This document shows, piece after piece, positions 10,601-24,971 of a stretch of 64,000 nucleotides of DNA; the stretch's first letter is position 1, and the number at the start of each line of letters is the position of its first letter. Below the pieces are notes generated by a model. That model did not search any database. It had not been told where the DNA came from and saw only the letters and a list, made by a program, of their open reading frames with translations. The DNA is from Parapristionchus giblindavisi. Its lineage: Eukaryota; Nematoda; Chromadorea; Rhabditida; Diplogasteridae. The position numbers and the translations under genes were made by a program. The stretch is from contig CALSFV010000009.1 in assembly GCA_943737045.1 (NCBI GenBank), positions 682,001 to 746,000 of the forward strand. Direction: 5' to 3'.

Positions 10601-13600
10601 GGGCCCCTGTTCTTACTTTCCTTTTTGCTCACGATGTGACTTAATTCTGCCCCGCCTTCACGCATCTTAGTGTAATATAGTGTGTATTCTTCTGTTTCAC
10701 AAACTGAAACACAAAATTTCGGGTATGTGTTTTGAACCTGATAAGGGAAGCACCAGTTGCGACGGAAACAATTCTGAAAGTGACCACCATGGGTGGCTAG
10801 CAGGGCTGGGATTTTTGTTTGGTTTTTCTGCAAAAACCAAAAAATAACAAAAAAATCGGATAAAGAAAATTTACACAAATTTGCTTGAAAAGGAAGTTTA
10901 TGATCAGTTTTCTTGTTCATTTTCACCGTAAGACAATATTGGTGAGTGTAATATTACGGAATAGTGTTTTTCTTGAGTGACTATGCTTGTCAGGCAGGGC
11001 TATAAATGACATCTACCAAAATACAAAACCAATATTATCTCAAATTATGGATGCCCCGGAATACCGTAATTCGAGACATGAAAGTTCGTTGTTGCGACAA
11101 GGAAATGCCAGGCACAATTCGAATTTGAAAGCTGAATATAGAGAAAATCGCAAAAAAAGGGAATCCAAACCGGCGTTGTGCGATTACAAGCGTTGATTAC
11201 TAACAACTGCTCCACGGGAAACGCTTTTGGCCTTTCGAATTTATTAGAGAATACAGAATGCCACAATTGGTCCCAAGTTCTTCATGATAATATGTAGCGC
11301 ACCCCATACATTTTCATACCATCACAAGGTGAGGATCGACCCACTCTATACGGCTCTCTTTAGCATCTACCCACTATAAAAGGGTCCTTTTTTAAGCTAA
11401 AAATTACAATTCAACCGAAAAATAACGAAATCGACCCACTATATTAAAATAAAACGGTGAGGGTACCGAAAATGTATGGCGCACCCTCAATTTCCTGATT
11501 CCCCTACATTAACTAATCAATAAAATGCTGCCGATATCAAATCGACAACGAATTTATCTTTTATGTTTGTTTTAGTTGTTGATTTTAAGAATTTTGACTC
11601 TGAATGAATAATAGTTGCTATTCAAAGGAAGAGTAAAACGAGATAATGTTGAAATATTCTGGGAACAGTGGGAAAAAATAATTATTTTATTTTTTTTGGT
11701 TTTTTTGGGTTTTTTTGTTTGGTGAGAAATTTTTTTTTGTTGAAACCAAACAAAAAATTTTTTGGTCGAAATAATTTTTTGTCCCACCCTGGTGGCTAGG
11801 GTTGAAGGAGAGATGCTAAAAATATTGTTTCTATTACAGAAAAGAGCGGGGTTTGGGGAATTTACAAAAGATGAATCAAGAATATTCCATTTATTAATAA
11901 ATCGATTCGACAAGAAAGATCTAAATCTGCGACGACTGGAAATTCTATGAACGTGAAGTTTTTGGGGGTGACCGCGATTTCGGTGAAGTGAAATGGAGAA
12001 ATTGAAAATTTTTACGGGGTCAATATCTATAAAGCAATTAAAAATCTTGAAAGTAGTTGTCACATCGATGATGTTTCTATGGGTGGCGAGGGATTGAAGG
12101 TCAAGAAGAGACGGCCTATGGGATACGACATCTACGAAGAACCATTCTGGAATGCGTTTTAAGGACAGATTCAACATGCTCACCGATATCGCTACATTAG
12201 CGACGGACATCCATCACTCCCTTTATGTCCTTATTTTCTTGTTACGCATATTATGATGGAATAAAGAATAAGATAAGATAAGATAAGATGCTCTTGCATT
12301 GATGAGGACGAAGTGGACCAAAGTTCACTACATTACTCAAACTGCGTCCGGCGCCTCCCCTTTGGCAGAGAGTGCGGGGAGCACCTTTAGACTGGCCTCT
12401 TAAAAATGAGAGATCAGGCCTCCCCCTTGCTGTTCTGATAATGCAGAACTTCTGCAAAAATACCCATGTAAAAAAAAAAGAAAAGCACAAGATTTCGGAC
12501 CTCAATCTCTACCGCTATTGTTGAACAGGTCAATGTGTGCGTTACCAGTGCCATTAGCTTATACATATGTGCATTATTGTCGTCGGTTTCCATCCGTTAG
12601 ACGTCTCCTTCCTGAATATTGGACATAGCTTTGTGAGCCTGCATTGTGGATTTTTTCGGAGCCAGGATTTAAAGGTGGAATGTTCATGCAAATCTCTTGC
12701 ATCTCGCTTATGCAAGTGTAAAGTGATATGCAAGAAGAGTGAGTGACACATCATCAATCCCTTGGCGCAGTGGTAACACTTCTCACTAGATAGCGCATGG
12801 CCGTGGGTTCGAATTCTATTGCCGAACTTTCCTATTTTCAAAAAGCGCGCCTTTGCCTGCGATTGCAAGCATGATTCATTCATGTTTCTAGCTATCAATA
12901 AGCTGAATTAGCGTTGAATAAATGGTGTACTGTATGTAGAATAACTTTTGCTAACTTTCTGTGTTTACAGTTTGTTCACGAAAATATTCGCGGGGGTCCA
13001 CCTTTAACCCCAGAACCTCTCGTTTCGGACCTCTTGCTTTATCGGGTAACATACCTCCCCTAAAAGTACCACACAGTATTTAAAAAAGTCACAACAGTTA
13101 TTCCACATTGAGAGATAGAAATCGTTGTTCGCATACAACATTAACCACAGTCTTTGATTTTAAACGTTTGAAGCCTTTTTATTCAAACGTTTGCAGTATT
13201 ACTTTAGTAAGTAAATCAATGTACAGGAGTGATATGCATGCGCGTATTTAAAATAATTGTAACAATAAAGCTATTAAGTAATGATGTGCTTCGTGATATG
13301 TCAAATATAGTTTTTTTCTCTTTCAGAGCAAATATCCCATGTAATTTCAGCTTGCAACTTCAGACATGTCATCGACGAAAACAGGATTTTCCTCGCCATG
13401 ACGATGAATTCAACCAGATCGTGCCCGAATGGCCAACAACTTAAAGGATCTGGACCAAATGTGGAATCTTACATTGGAAAATTATTAAAATGCAACGAGA
13501 ACCAGGAAATATTTATCGATGAAAAGCTGTTGGGGAAAAAAGATGTACTTGTATCATGCGAAGGTGAGTGGAATTTGGTAATGGATGCTGCATTCAAAGT

Positions 13601-13955
13601 GGACAAAGTCGCCGGTCAAACGATTGCGCATTTGAGATTTGGTGGAACAGAACCTTTTGTTTCAAAGCTAATTTCACAGTCGCTGTACACTTAGTGAAAA
13701 TTCACAAATAGTGTTGGAAATTAATTCCGGAACTAAGCTAAAACATTTAATCGTTAATTTTTTTTTAATTTTCAACACTGAAAGTGATTATTTGCCTTTG
13801 CCACGACACCGGAATCTTCGAGTATCTAGAGAAATAATGCAAAAAGCTCCTCGTATACTGTACCAGATACAATGTGCCTAAAGCATTATCAATGCATTCG
13901 AATTTTTCTCATTTCAGATATCCCATCAACTGCGACGGTTCAACCAGAATGTTGA
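7629..13955 (+). CDS. Secreted cysteine-rich protein A, unit 1 (7 exons, 200 aa)
   Basis: Exons: 7629-7677, 7752-7894, 9912-9970, 10068-10110, 10162-10195, 13327-13563, 13918-13955. All phases join and the sum is 603 nt. The protein opens MKTILILVSIAAYIHIALTK, a clear signal peptide, followed by KCELTPANLSPDY and NGMLGC. Nine cysteines follow the signal, the last immediately before the stop (QPEC). The downstream gene at 21369 has the same exon phases, nearly the same exon lengths (49/46, 143/137, 59/62, 43/43, 34/37, 237/219) and aligned cysteines. This is the strongest support for the model, since they are otherwise diverged. AATAAA lies at 13979. The exon 5 donor (GTCGGT) is weak and is placed mainly by comparison. 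Intron 2 holds the 18S-bearing foldback; intron 5 holds MITEs. Spacing of the first four cysteines and a Trp loosely recalls CCP/sushi, but I do not assign a family. Confidence 0.82.
8749..8825 (+). pseudogene. 18S rRNA 5'-end fragment, left arm
   Basis: The text begins TACCTGGTTGATACTGCCAG, which is the universal start of eukaryotic small-subunit rRNA with one substitution (C to A). It continues GCGGTGATATGCTCAGATAA and AAGCCATGCATGCCTG, the next conserved 18S blocks. After that it degrades (gcgaacaagactcat, an internally deleted match to the CGAAyGGCTCAT region). It is far too short to be functional. Confidence 0.88.
8985..9060 (-). pseudogene. 18S rRNA 5'-end fragment, right arm
   Basis: Reverse complement of 9060 downwards reads TACCTGGTTGATCCTGCCAG exactly as in canonical 18S, then GCGGTGATATGCTCAG and AAGATTAAGCC. 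The right arm therefore keeps the canonical bases (GATCC, AAAGATTAAG) where the left arm is mutated, while it has GCCATGAATGCC where the left has GCCATGCATGCC. Confidence 0.88.
10980..11500. mobile_element. TTAA-MITE-related fragment with tRNA-like segment, intron 5
   Basis: About 11160-11300 matches the inside of the intact element at 52298-52661: text such as ggaatccaaaccggcg, ttgattactaacaactg and gtagcgcacccc corresponds to ggaatcgaacccgcg, ctgactactaaccactg and atagcgcacccc. In the intact copy this is an antisense tRNA-like segment. Position 11295-11490 has weak inverted ends around gcgcaccccatac and gtatggcgcaccc. The 69-73 aa open frames here are TE noise. Confidence 0.5.
11838..12162 (+). 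pseudogene. Frameshifted relic of an unknown protein gene, unit 1
   Basis: Three successive coding-like stretches lie in different frames. The first, after the acceptor-like ctattacag, reads KRAGFGEFTKDESRIFHLL to LRRLEIL. The second reads YEREVFGGDRDFGEVKWR. The third reads FYGVNIYKAIKNLE and ends in YEEPFWNAF followed by TAA at 12160-12162. A polyadenylation motif AATAAA follows near 12261. Residue composition looks like real protein, but the frame must shift twice. In unit 2 the third stretch is deleted after the equivalent of 12050 (46300, an A-rich join). I do not recognise the family. It lies inside intron 5 of the cysteine-rich gene. Confidence 0.4.
12673..13003. mobile_element. TTAA MITE with tRNA-like body, one terminal repeat damaged
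   Basis: Right end ATTCGCGGGGGTCCACCT is followed by TTAA (13004-13007). The left end, after TTAA (12669-12672), reads AGGTGGA and then jumps to ATGTTCATGC; compared with 46665, nine bases (gacccgcga) are missing. Inside, about 12763-12830, is a tRNA-like stretch with an A-box (TTGGCGCAGTGGTAAC) and B-box (GGGTTCGAATTC). It is not a folding tRNA. Confidence 0.8.
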
Positions 13956-14545
13956 AGTTGCAGCACACATACTTACCAATAAAATGTTCAATGAATATTT
14001 TCTTCGAGTGTTGTGCTTTGTATCTTTTCCACAATAATTAATGAATTAGGTTAAAAAGACTAGTGGCTGGAAAAAAAAGCATAAAGTGAAAGAAGATGGT
14101 TCCGCACAGCATTTTGAGAGCGGACATACGAGAGAGTGAGGAGATTAGCTTCGGCAGCGCTTGGAGTGCTGGCTATCAATAAATATGTGACCACATACAG
14201 ACACACAGATGGAAAAACAATTGATTATAGGTAAAATTAACCTAGGTAGAAGAGATACGCCCTATTTTAGAGTTAATTTCACTCTACTCTCAATTAAAGC
14301 ACTTTCTTTGTCTGTAATTAGTGCTTTGATCTACAGATACTTGTACACTTCATCATCTGATTATTGATTGGACAGGATGAAAGAAGTGACAAGAACCTAG
14401 AGATAGCATAGCAAGATGAATTAAGAGGAATCATGAATAAAGAAGGAGGAGCTCTCAACAGATGGTCCTTTATTTTGTTGTAAGTGAGGGAGAAATGGAA
14501 TTTGAATAGACGATCTCTTCTTGAAAGATACCTATATTGTACTGA

Positions 14546-15044
14546 CAAGGGAATCCTTTCAGCTCGCGGAAAGCAATCCAGATGAAAATTTGCAGAAGCA
14601 TTGTTGAAGGCGATAGAAAATGATATGTGAAGTCGAAAAATGCAGCAGGGCAATACCCTAGCCGCAGCATCTATCCAAACTTAGTCAAACTTAGTGCGCA
14701 TTCGCCGCATTCTGAAGCAATGATTGAAACCTTATTGGTGGCGCAGTTCCTTCGTACAACAGCTTTGATGTTATCATTTCGGAATCTTTTTGTCTGTAAT
14801 GTTCGAGATACTTTCCAATGCATTCACCAATCAAATTGATACCATTCTTCAGAGATAGGGACAATAAATTCAAATTATTGGCGGCGAATGCGCACCAAGT
14901 TTTGACCAAGTTTGGATGGATGCTGCGGCTCGGGTTTTGCCCTGCTGCATTTTCCGACTTCACATATCATTTTCTATTGCTTTCAACAATGCCTGTGCAA
15001 ATTTTCATCTGGATTGCTTTCCGCGAGCTGAAAGGATTCCCTTG
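14546..15044. mobile_element. PIF/Harbinger-like MITE, 499 bp, TSD TGA, absent from unit 2
   Basis: Ends are CAAGGGAATCCTTTCAGC and GCTGAAAGGATTCCCTTG, flanked by TGA at 14543-14545 and 15045-15047. Unit 2 has the uninterrupted site tgtactgagcag at 48531-48541. The element therefore inserted into unit 1 after the duplication (or excised precisely from unit 2). Arms are mutually inverted over most of their length and share the AGCTCGCGGAAAGC block with the next element. Confidence 0.92.
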
Positions 15045-15111
15045 TGAGCAGTTGCGATGATTCTAGTCATTATATTTTACCTCAATTGCCAATCTGACCC
15101 TCTCCTTCTAA

Positions 15112-15971
15112 CAAGGGAACTATCTCAGCTCGCGGAAAGCAAACTGGATGAAAATTTGCATAGACATAGCTGAACGTGTTATAAAATCATTGGTGAAGTT
15201 TAAAAATTCTGGCGTGCAATAGCCGAGCCAGAAAATGGGTCCAAAGGTTGGTCACATTTGCAGAAACTCTGCCTGTAATCGATTTTTCGCTGAGATACCC
15301 AACGTACTGGCCACTATACCACCGCTCCACTTGTTATCAGGGAACAAGACATGCATCGAAAAATCGTTTACAGGCGGAGTTAATGCAAATGTGGGTGATA
15401 AGACGTTTCAGAAATTTCACTTCGGAAAAGGACACTTCAGAAACTAGTTTTCAGAAAAGGACGTTTCAGAAATTTCGCTTCAGAAAATGCCAACTCAGAA
15501 AAGGACGTTTCAGAAATTGGCACTTCAGAAATTCCAACTCAGAAAAGGACGTTTCAGAAATTTTTTTTAAGAAATATCAACTCAGAAAAGGACGTTTCAG
15601 AAAATTTTCCCGTTGTAATTGAATGCTACTACATCTAAATTTAATTTAATTTATTTTCTGAAACGTCCTTTTCTGAGTTGATATTTCTGAAAAACAAATT
15701 TCTGAAACGTCCTTTTCTGAGTTGGAATTTCTGAAGTGGAAATTTCTGAAACGACCTTTTCTGAAGAGGATTTTCTAAAATAGCACTTTCTGAAGTGATA
15801 TTTCTGAAACGTCTTATCACCGCAAATGTGACCAAACTTTGGATCCATTTTCTGGCTCGGCTATTGCACGCCAGAATGTTTGGACTTCTCCAATGATCTT
15901 GTAACACGTTCGGCTCTGTCTATGCAAATTTTCATCCAGTTTGCTTTCCGCGAGCTGAGATAGTTCCCTTC
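15112..15971. mobile_element. PIF/Harbinger-like MITE with inverted minisatellite arms, 860 bp
   Basis: Ends are CAAGGGAACTATCTCAGC and GCTGAGATAGTTCCCTTC. The left TSD is TAA (15109-15111); the right end base and TSD are mutated (C, GGA). The left arm holds tandem copies of a roughly 25-bp unit based on CAGAAAAGGACGTTTCAGAAA (15440-15605); the right arm holds the reverse complement (15652-15820). Open frames rich in FQKRTF motifs come from this repeat. Unit 3 has an empty site at 61785-61795 (ccttcgaagtcattgagg). Confidence 0.88.
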
Positions 15972-16053
15972 GGAGTCATTGAGGGATAAATAAAAGATTG
16001 TTTGGGCACCACATCCATATGCTAAAATACGCATTTGACACTTTATGAACTAC

Positions 16054-16372
16054 CTCCGCAATTTTAGGGGAGCCAATAATTTGGTCGAAGTGGGGTCAAT
16101 AATTTGGTGGACCGTAAAAGTTGGCCCTAAAATTTGGCTACCAGAGAAGCCCCACTTTTAAAGTTGAGTAAATAATTTGGTGGTTGTGCCAATAATTTGG
16201 TTCGAAGTGGGGCTAGAATTTTAGACTAAAATAACAGCCCCACTTCGAACTAAATTATTGGCACAACCACCAAATTATTGACCCAACTTAAAAGTGGGGC
16301 TTGTCTGGTAGCCAAATTTTAGGCACCCAAAATTGTTCGACCAAATTATTGGCCCCCCGTAAAATTGCAGAG
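16054..16372. mobile_element. CTCCGCAATTTTAG palindromic MITE, unit 1 site
   Basis: A 319-bp nearly perfect palindrome with ends CTCCGCAATTTTAGG and CGTAAAATTGCAGAG. It is built from repeated blocks AATAATTTGGT, AGTGGGGCT and their inverses. Unit 2 reads atgaactacaatgtgctctg without it (49687-49706), so the site is occupied only here, with a 2-bp AC repeat on each side. The same family is inserted at a different nearby point in unit 3 (61833). Confidence 0.85.
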
Positions 16373-17110
16373 ACAATGTACTCTGCTTCTAGACAAAGCC
16401 TCGGATCATTTTGGACTTTTGCTCTAGTTCTTATCAGTGAAAACTCATTTTGAGTGCTTGTTTCTATGATCTTGCTTTGATGCTAAAGCACCCATTGGCA
16501 GCAACAATAATAATTAAATTTATAATATAGAAATCTTGCTAGTACAGTTACAATTTTGTTTTCGCAAATGTTCTTCAATACAATTCAAAGACGTTTGATG
16601 AAGCTTCGTGTAGCAATTGCTCACGGTCGAGGAATTCATTTTGAACTCTTCATTTTGATTCGTTGAGAATAAATAGCAAACGAACGAGACGTGAGTACGA
16701 CAAAACAGCAAATACAAAACCGCAAAGTGGCGAAAACTTCGGCCAGAGTTGTACAATCATGGTCAGGTTGGACTGTTTGAGCTCCTTTGCCTCATGGCTA
16801 TTATGTCATTATTTGGTCTTTGATCTCTGGTCCCTATGGCGAGTTGCGCTTTTGCCGGTTTTTTTAAAATTTATTTATTTATCGCATGTCACAACGGTGT
16901 TTCGATTGCGCGTATTTTTCGTTTTTGGACAGTTGCGCTTTTGTCGTTGTGCTTTTGTCATACTTCCAGCGAGACTAACCTCTCGCCAAGACAGACACAA
17001 AGAACTGAACCTCTTATCTCGTCAGGTACACATATTTTGGCATCCCTCTCTCGTAGACAAGGAAAGCGAGAAACCAAGGGCGGACAGCAACAAATCAGCT
17101 CGGGATGCGG

Positions 17111-17120
17111 GTTTATAAGG
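17111..17120 (+). promoter_or_regulatory. TATA box upstream of trypsin-like gene, unit 1
   Basis: gtttataagg is conserved with unit 2 (ctttataagg near 50426). The distance to the ATG at 17562 is about 440 bp. A 3' splice site (gtttcag) abuts that ATG, so a non-coding leader is spliced off or replaced by a spliced leader. Confidence 0.4.
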
Positions 17121-17335
17121 CACAGTGTAGCCGACTTAATATCAGTTTTGTTCTCTTGTCTAGCCTTCCATTATCCATTATATTCAGTGTGCGTAGAAAT
17201 ATTTTATACAAACGAATTTTAGCTTTATTTGTTTATTTTTTTATTAGAAAAAATTATGGAATATAAAACTTGGTCTCACAAGTCCAAAGTGTACAAATAA
17301 ATTAATAAATATAATTATTATTATTATTATTATTA

Positions 17336-17510
17336 CACTGAGAGCAAACTGATCTGGCAAATCGTTACCCAGATACACCTTCCTGGCAAACGATTACCCC
17401 AAATGGTGAATTCAGCGAAAGGAATTCAACGGCTGAATTTGGGGTAATCGTTTGCCAGGAAAGTGTATCGGGGTAACGATTTGCCAGGTAAGTGTGCTCT
17501 CATTGTCAGT

Positions 17511-17511
<1 letters not shown>
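17336..17511. mobile_element. Mariner-like MITE, 176 bp, TSD TA
   Basis: Ends CACTGAGAGCA and TGTCAGTG are flanked by TA (17334-17335 and 17512-17513). The inner palindrome includes TCTGGCAAATCGTTACCC and GGGTAACGATTTGCCAGG. It lies in the leader region of the protease gene, inside an ATT-rich stretch. Unit 2 lacks it. Confidence 0.75.
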
Positions 17512-17541
<30 letters not shown>

Positions 17542-17561
17542 GAGAATTGAATAAGTTTCAG

Positions 17562-18681
17562 ATGAGGAGAGTCGTGCTCTTTCTCGCCACGGTGGCGGTG
17601 CCTCTCGCAATAGAAGGGTTTGTTGCTCAGTTGCTTATTACCCACATTTCTTTTATTTTGTTGTAAATATGTCGGATAAAATACACTTGTTTACACTTGT
17701 TTATTTGGTACGGGAGTAGCCGCAACGCCTCTTCCATATTTAGAGAGAGAGAGCCAAGCGAGATAGTGCGTATGTAGATCAGACAGAAAGCGAGGAGGAG
17801 CGGAGGGACTGGGGGGTGGACTCATAGAAGCTGGTATTTCACAGTACATTTTATACGGACAATAATTTCCTTTCAAAAGCGAAAGCAATATGAACTTCAT
17901 TTTATGAAAATCACGTATTACAGCTGCGGTCAGACGCCCATTCCTCCGAACCTGGCAACCGCCAATCCCATGACGCAGAATGATATCGTAGGCGGGAACG
18001 TTGCCGTCCCGTACTCGTGGCCATGGCAGGTTGTTTGGTGCTCAAAGGGTAAGTCGGAATCGTCAACTACTAGTTTACTTATTTCCACTTGAAGTATGCT
18101 TGCAAGTCTACTTCTAGTTAGAGGTAAGTTTACTACAATTGGCGTTTAATACTATACTGAATTTTGTCAAATGTTCTTCCAATTGTTGTGAACTTACAGT
18201 AAACTTCTAGTCAGTGATGTATTTTACGAAATAACAAAGTAAAATATATAATGAGAAAGTTTTTTTTTGAATGTTATAAGCACTTCATCTCCTCCCAACT
18301 TTTTACCCCACACGCACAAAAATACTCCGTCCAACTGCATATATATTTCTTTAAAATAATTTACATTTTATGTGCATGCTAACCCCCCTGCCCTGACTTA
18401 CTCTTCTGCACTTAGGGCTGATAAGATAAATGTATTGTATTGTATTGTGCAGGCAAACCTATAAATACTTACATCTATTATTATAATAATATATATGTAA
18501 TATTATTGTTAATATAAAATTATTGTATATAATAATATATACATAATAATATAATGTATAATAATATAATAATATATGAAATATTATTGTTAATTTTATA
18601 TGTAATTTACAGGATGGAGCGGTGGTTGCGAGCTTGAATGCGGTGGAACCGTTGTCGCACCTGGATGGGTCATTACTGCTG
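17562..18681 (+). CDS. Trypsin-like S1 protease, 5' exons only, unit 1
   Basis: Exons 17562-17617, 17924-18048 and 18613-18681 join in phase. The protein starts MRRVVLFLATVAVPLAIEG (signal peptide), then CGQTPIPPN, then the S1 zymogen cleavage motif DIVGG followed by YSWPWQVVW, then a Cys pair in GGCELECGG and VVAPGWVITAG. In S1 proteases the next residues would be the catalytic His segment (AHC). The last exon ends on a donor (G|gtatgcc) just before that point. I find no later exon with His, Asp or GDSGGP before the next gene at 21369. A TTAA-type transposon end starts about 15 bp after the donor. So this is a truncated copy, or its remaining exons have diverged beyond recognition. The acceptor gtttcag directly before ATG suggests spliced-leader trans-splicing. 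Confidence 0.75.
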
Positions 18682-18699
18682 GTATGCCATGGCACTTAA

Positions 18700-19680
18700 A
18701 GGGAGCGTAAACACTTTTTAAAGAACTCGTATTGAAGAACTCGTCGAGTAGAACAACTTTCATGTTGGACATTTTGTCTGAGACTCATGTACAAGAGAGT
18801 TACACACGTTTTTCTGCTAATTTTGAGTGAAACGAAAATAAAATATTTTTAAAACAAAAAAGTGCAGTCCAATGTTTGCCTTATCTTATAGAGCAAAAAA
18901 TTCCGCGTCGAATAAGGGAAAAAAATCAAAAATCGAAGGACCCGTCTTTTGAGATAAATGAACCTGAAGATGACCCGAAAATATTTTTGTTTTCAAACCC
19001 CCTCATGTTTGTACTCATATTGAAGAGCTCGTCGAGTAGAACAACTTTCATGTTGAAGGTTTTGTCTGAAACTCATGTGCAAGAGAAAAACATGAGTTTT
19101 ATTTATTCGCACGGTTGTTCACACAATTTTGAGTAAAACGAAAGTAAAATATTTTTTGTGTACAAAGCGATTACGCCTATATTGTAGAACGCAAAAATCC
19201 ATACTTACTTTATTGTTTCACGAAAAAAAATTGTAGACCCCCATGCTGAAAAAAAAATGGCCTGGAAATTAGTATTGAAAAAAAGTTGTCGTAACCTTGC
19301 CATGTTTATACTCATTTTAAAGTACTCGTCAAGTGCATCATTTTTTATGTTGGTCGTATTCTATGAAAGTCGTTTGTTCTCAAGATACAAGCGATAATAA
19401 AGATTTGGATCCAATAAATCTTAATTCATGTATTTCTCTTGTACATGAGTTTCAGACAAAACGTTCAACATGAAAGTTGTTCTACTCGACGAGTTCTTCA
19501 ATATGAGTACAAACATGAGGGGGTTCGAAAACAAAAATATTTTCGGGTCATCTTCAGGTTCATTTATCTCAAAAGACGGGTCCTTCGATTTTTGATTTTT
19601 TTCCCTTATTCGACGCGGAATTTTTTGCTCTATAAGATAAGGCAAAAATTGGACTGCACTTTTTTGTTTTAAAATTTTAA
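18700..19680. repeat. Inverted repeat block replacing the 3' part of the protease gene
   Basis: Text at about 18870-19100 (cttatagagcaaaaaattcc, cctcatgtttgtactcata, agaacaactttcatgttgaa) reappears in reverse complement at 19430-19660. A third, diverged copy is at 54690-54990. The mirrored open frames starting MPYLIEQKIPRRIREKN on both strands are therefore one sequence read twice, not two genes. Confidence 0.75.
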
Positions 19681-21320
19681 ATAATTTTGGAATGTTCTGA
19701 GGAGGTAAAAAAATCAGTTTGCGATCGGATCTCCGGACCGTCGTATAGCCAGTTTTTGTTGTCTATTTATACTTATAATTAATCGACACTAACATTGGTC
19801 CTAGGTCGCTCCATTTTTTTCTGGTGAAAATCGAGTTTTCAAATTTCGAAAACCCGCCACATCTGTGTTTCAAGGAACCAGCCGAAATGAATACCCATTT
19901 TGTGATGGGGGCCCATGGGGGTACCCATAAAAAACTTTTGGGCCAAATCGGTGAGGTCGATGTCCGGCACTTCCTGGAATCTTACTGAGCCGATGTCTTA
20001 AATCGACATTGTGTTCGCTCCTGTAGGATTTCAAACTGCTTCATAAGGACAGAATATTGAAGAAGTGTTGCAATGAGTACCGGATATTCAACGGCAAGTC
20101 CATCTTGGACGATGTCCCTTATCGTCAGGAATCGCGATCTGATTTTTTCCAGTCGACCCATGTCCCGGGATTCATGATTGTAAATGGCAGAAGTCGAAAA
20201 ATTCATGATGCTCCGAGAACAAATAATAGTTGTCACTATATCGACAGTGACCCAACATTCTAGATACCGTAACCCAACCTACCGTAATCGCATAGGGATT
20301 TGCCGTGAATTTCGCTACAATATTATAGGGTACGGTAGCTACATTACGGTAGTTCGGGTTACGGAATCCAGAAAGATAAAAGTTGGCTCACTGTTGATAT
20401 AATGAGAACTAGTATTTGGTCTCGGAGCATCATGCATTTTTCAGCTTCGACCAATTTCAACCATGAACGGGTCATGGGTCAACTAAAAAAATCAGTTCGC
20501 GATTCCTGACGGTTACGGTAGCACAATACCGTACACTTCTACTGATAACAATGGTAAAACTTATGTTGCCGTAGGTCACCTTCCAACCATCGTTGTTCGT
20601 TGCCCATCCCCCGTCTTGTGCGGTCTCTTAAAATTTACGTAAAATATCTAAAGCGCGAAATCATGATGTATGATAAATAAAAAATAAAAAATCATAAGAA
20701 ATTGTTTCAAATTTATTCCGGATGACGAGATCAGCGACTACCCATACAAATATCTAACTACTCTCTTATGCAAGTGACAAAATATAAGCAAGAAGTTAGA
20801 TCTTATGAAAATATTCGTGGGACTCCATCCCAAAGATTGATTTTCCACCATTTTTAAAAATTAATTTCATCAATTTTCCAGTTTTTTGCCATTTTTTCGT
20901 TTCGTTACATTTTCACTGTTGGTATTATAAAATTTTACGTCGCAAAAATACAACGAAAACTGTCGTAAAAGCGTAAAACGTAAAATGCACATCCCTGATA
21001 TCTTCAGAAATGCCATTATCGCAGCCGCACACTAATGTACCACTCCACTTCCTCAAACCTAACTCGTCAGACCTTCGCCGCACTGATTTGATACGAATAG
21101 GGGCGCGTTCATATTTTAGAAAGATTGCATGCAAAAGATAAATAGTCATTGAGGCTACTATGAGAGCAAATATACATATAAGGAACATTAGGAAGAAACG
21201 CGGAAACGTTGAAATTGTCATTTAGATCCACATTTTGAAGAATATCGCCCATTTCTTTCGTGGCTTCCGTTTCTCTAACAGTCCTTACTCTCCCATTTCT
21301 TCATTATCTCTTCCGAATAT
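19680..21320. other. Non-coding stretch between protease and cysteine-rich gene B
   Basis: Repetitive DNA with TACGGTA-type short palindromes (20270-20360). I found no set of exons that join. The 84-98 aa frames here lack splice support. The text around 19890-19990 and 20010-20250 resembles fragments near 53700-54260 in theme but not clearly in alignment. Confidence 0.4.
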
Positions 21321-21368
21321 ATCTACATAAAAGAGGGCCGTAACACCCCCAAAATCATTGAGATCACA

Positions 21369-24971
<3,603 letters not shown>

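Noticed and set aside
10426..10926. 166-codon minus-strand frame
   Set aside because: Lies in intron 5 of gene A; in unit 2 it is split by a one-base change. Low-complexity ends and no splice signals; no family recognised.
15403..15820. Possible CRISPR-like array
   Set aside because: Repeats are adjacent without unique spacers of constant length, they invert halfway, and the context is a eukaryotic MITE.
15248..15907. FQKRTFQKF-type repeat proteins (also 48739-49549)
   Set aside because: Generated by the minisatellite arms of a MITE; length varies with repeat number between the two copies.
18876..19672. Frames starting MPYLIEQKIPRRIREKN on both strands
   Set aside because: Same inverted-repeat DNA read twice; no splice support.
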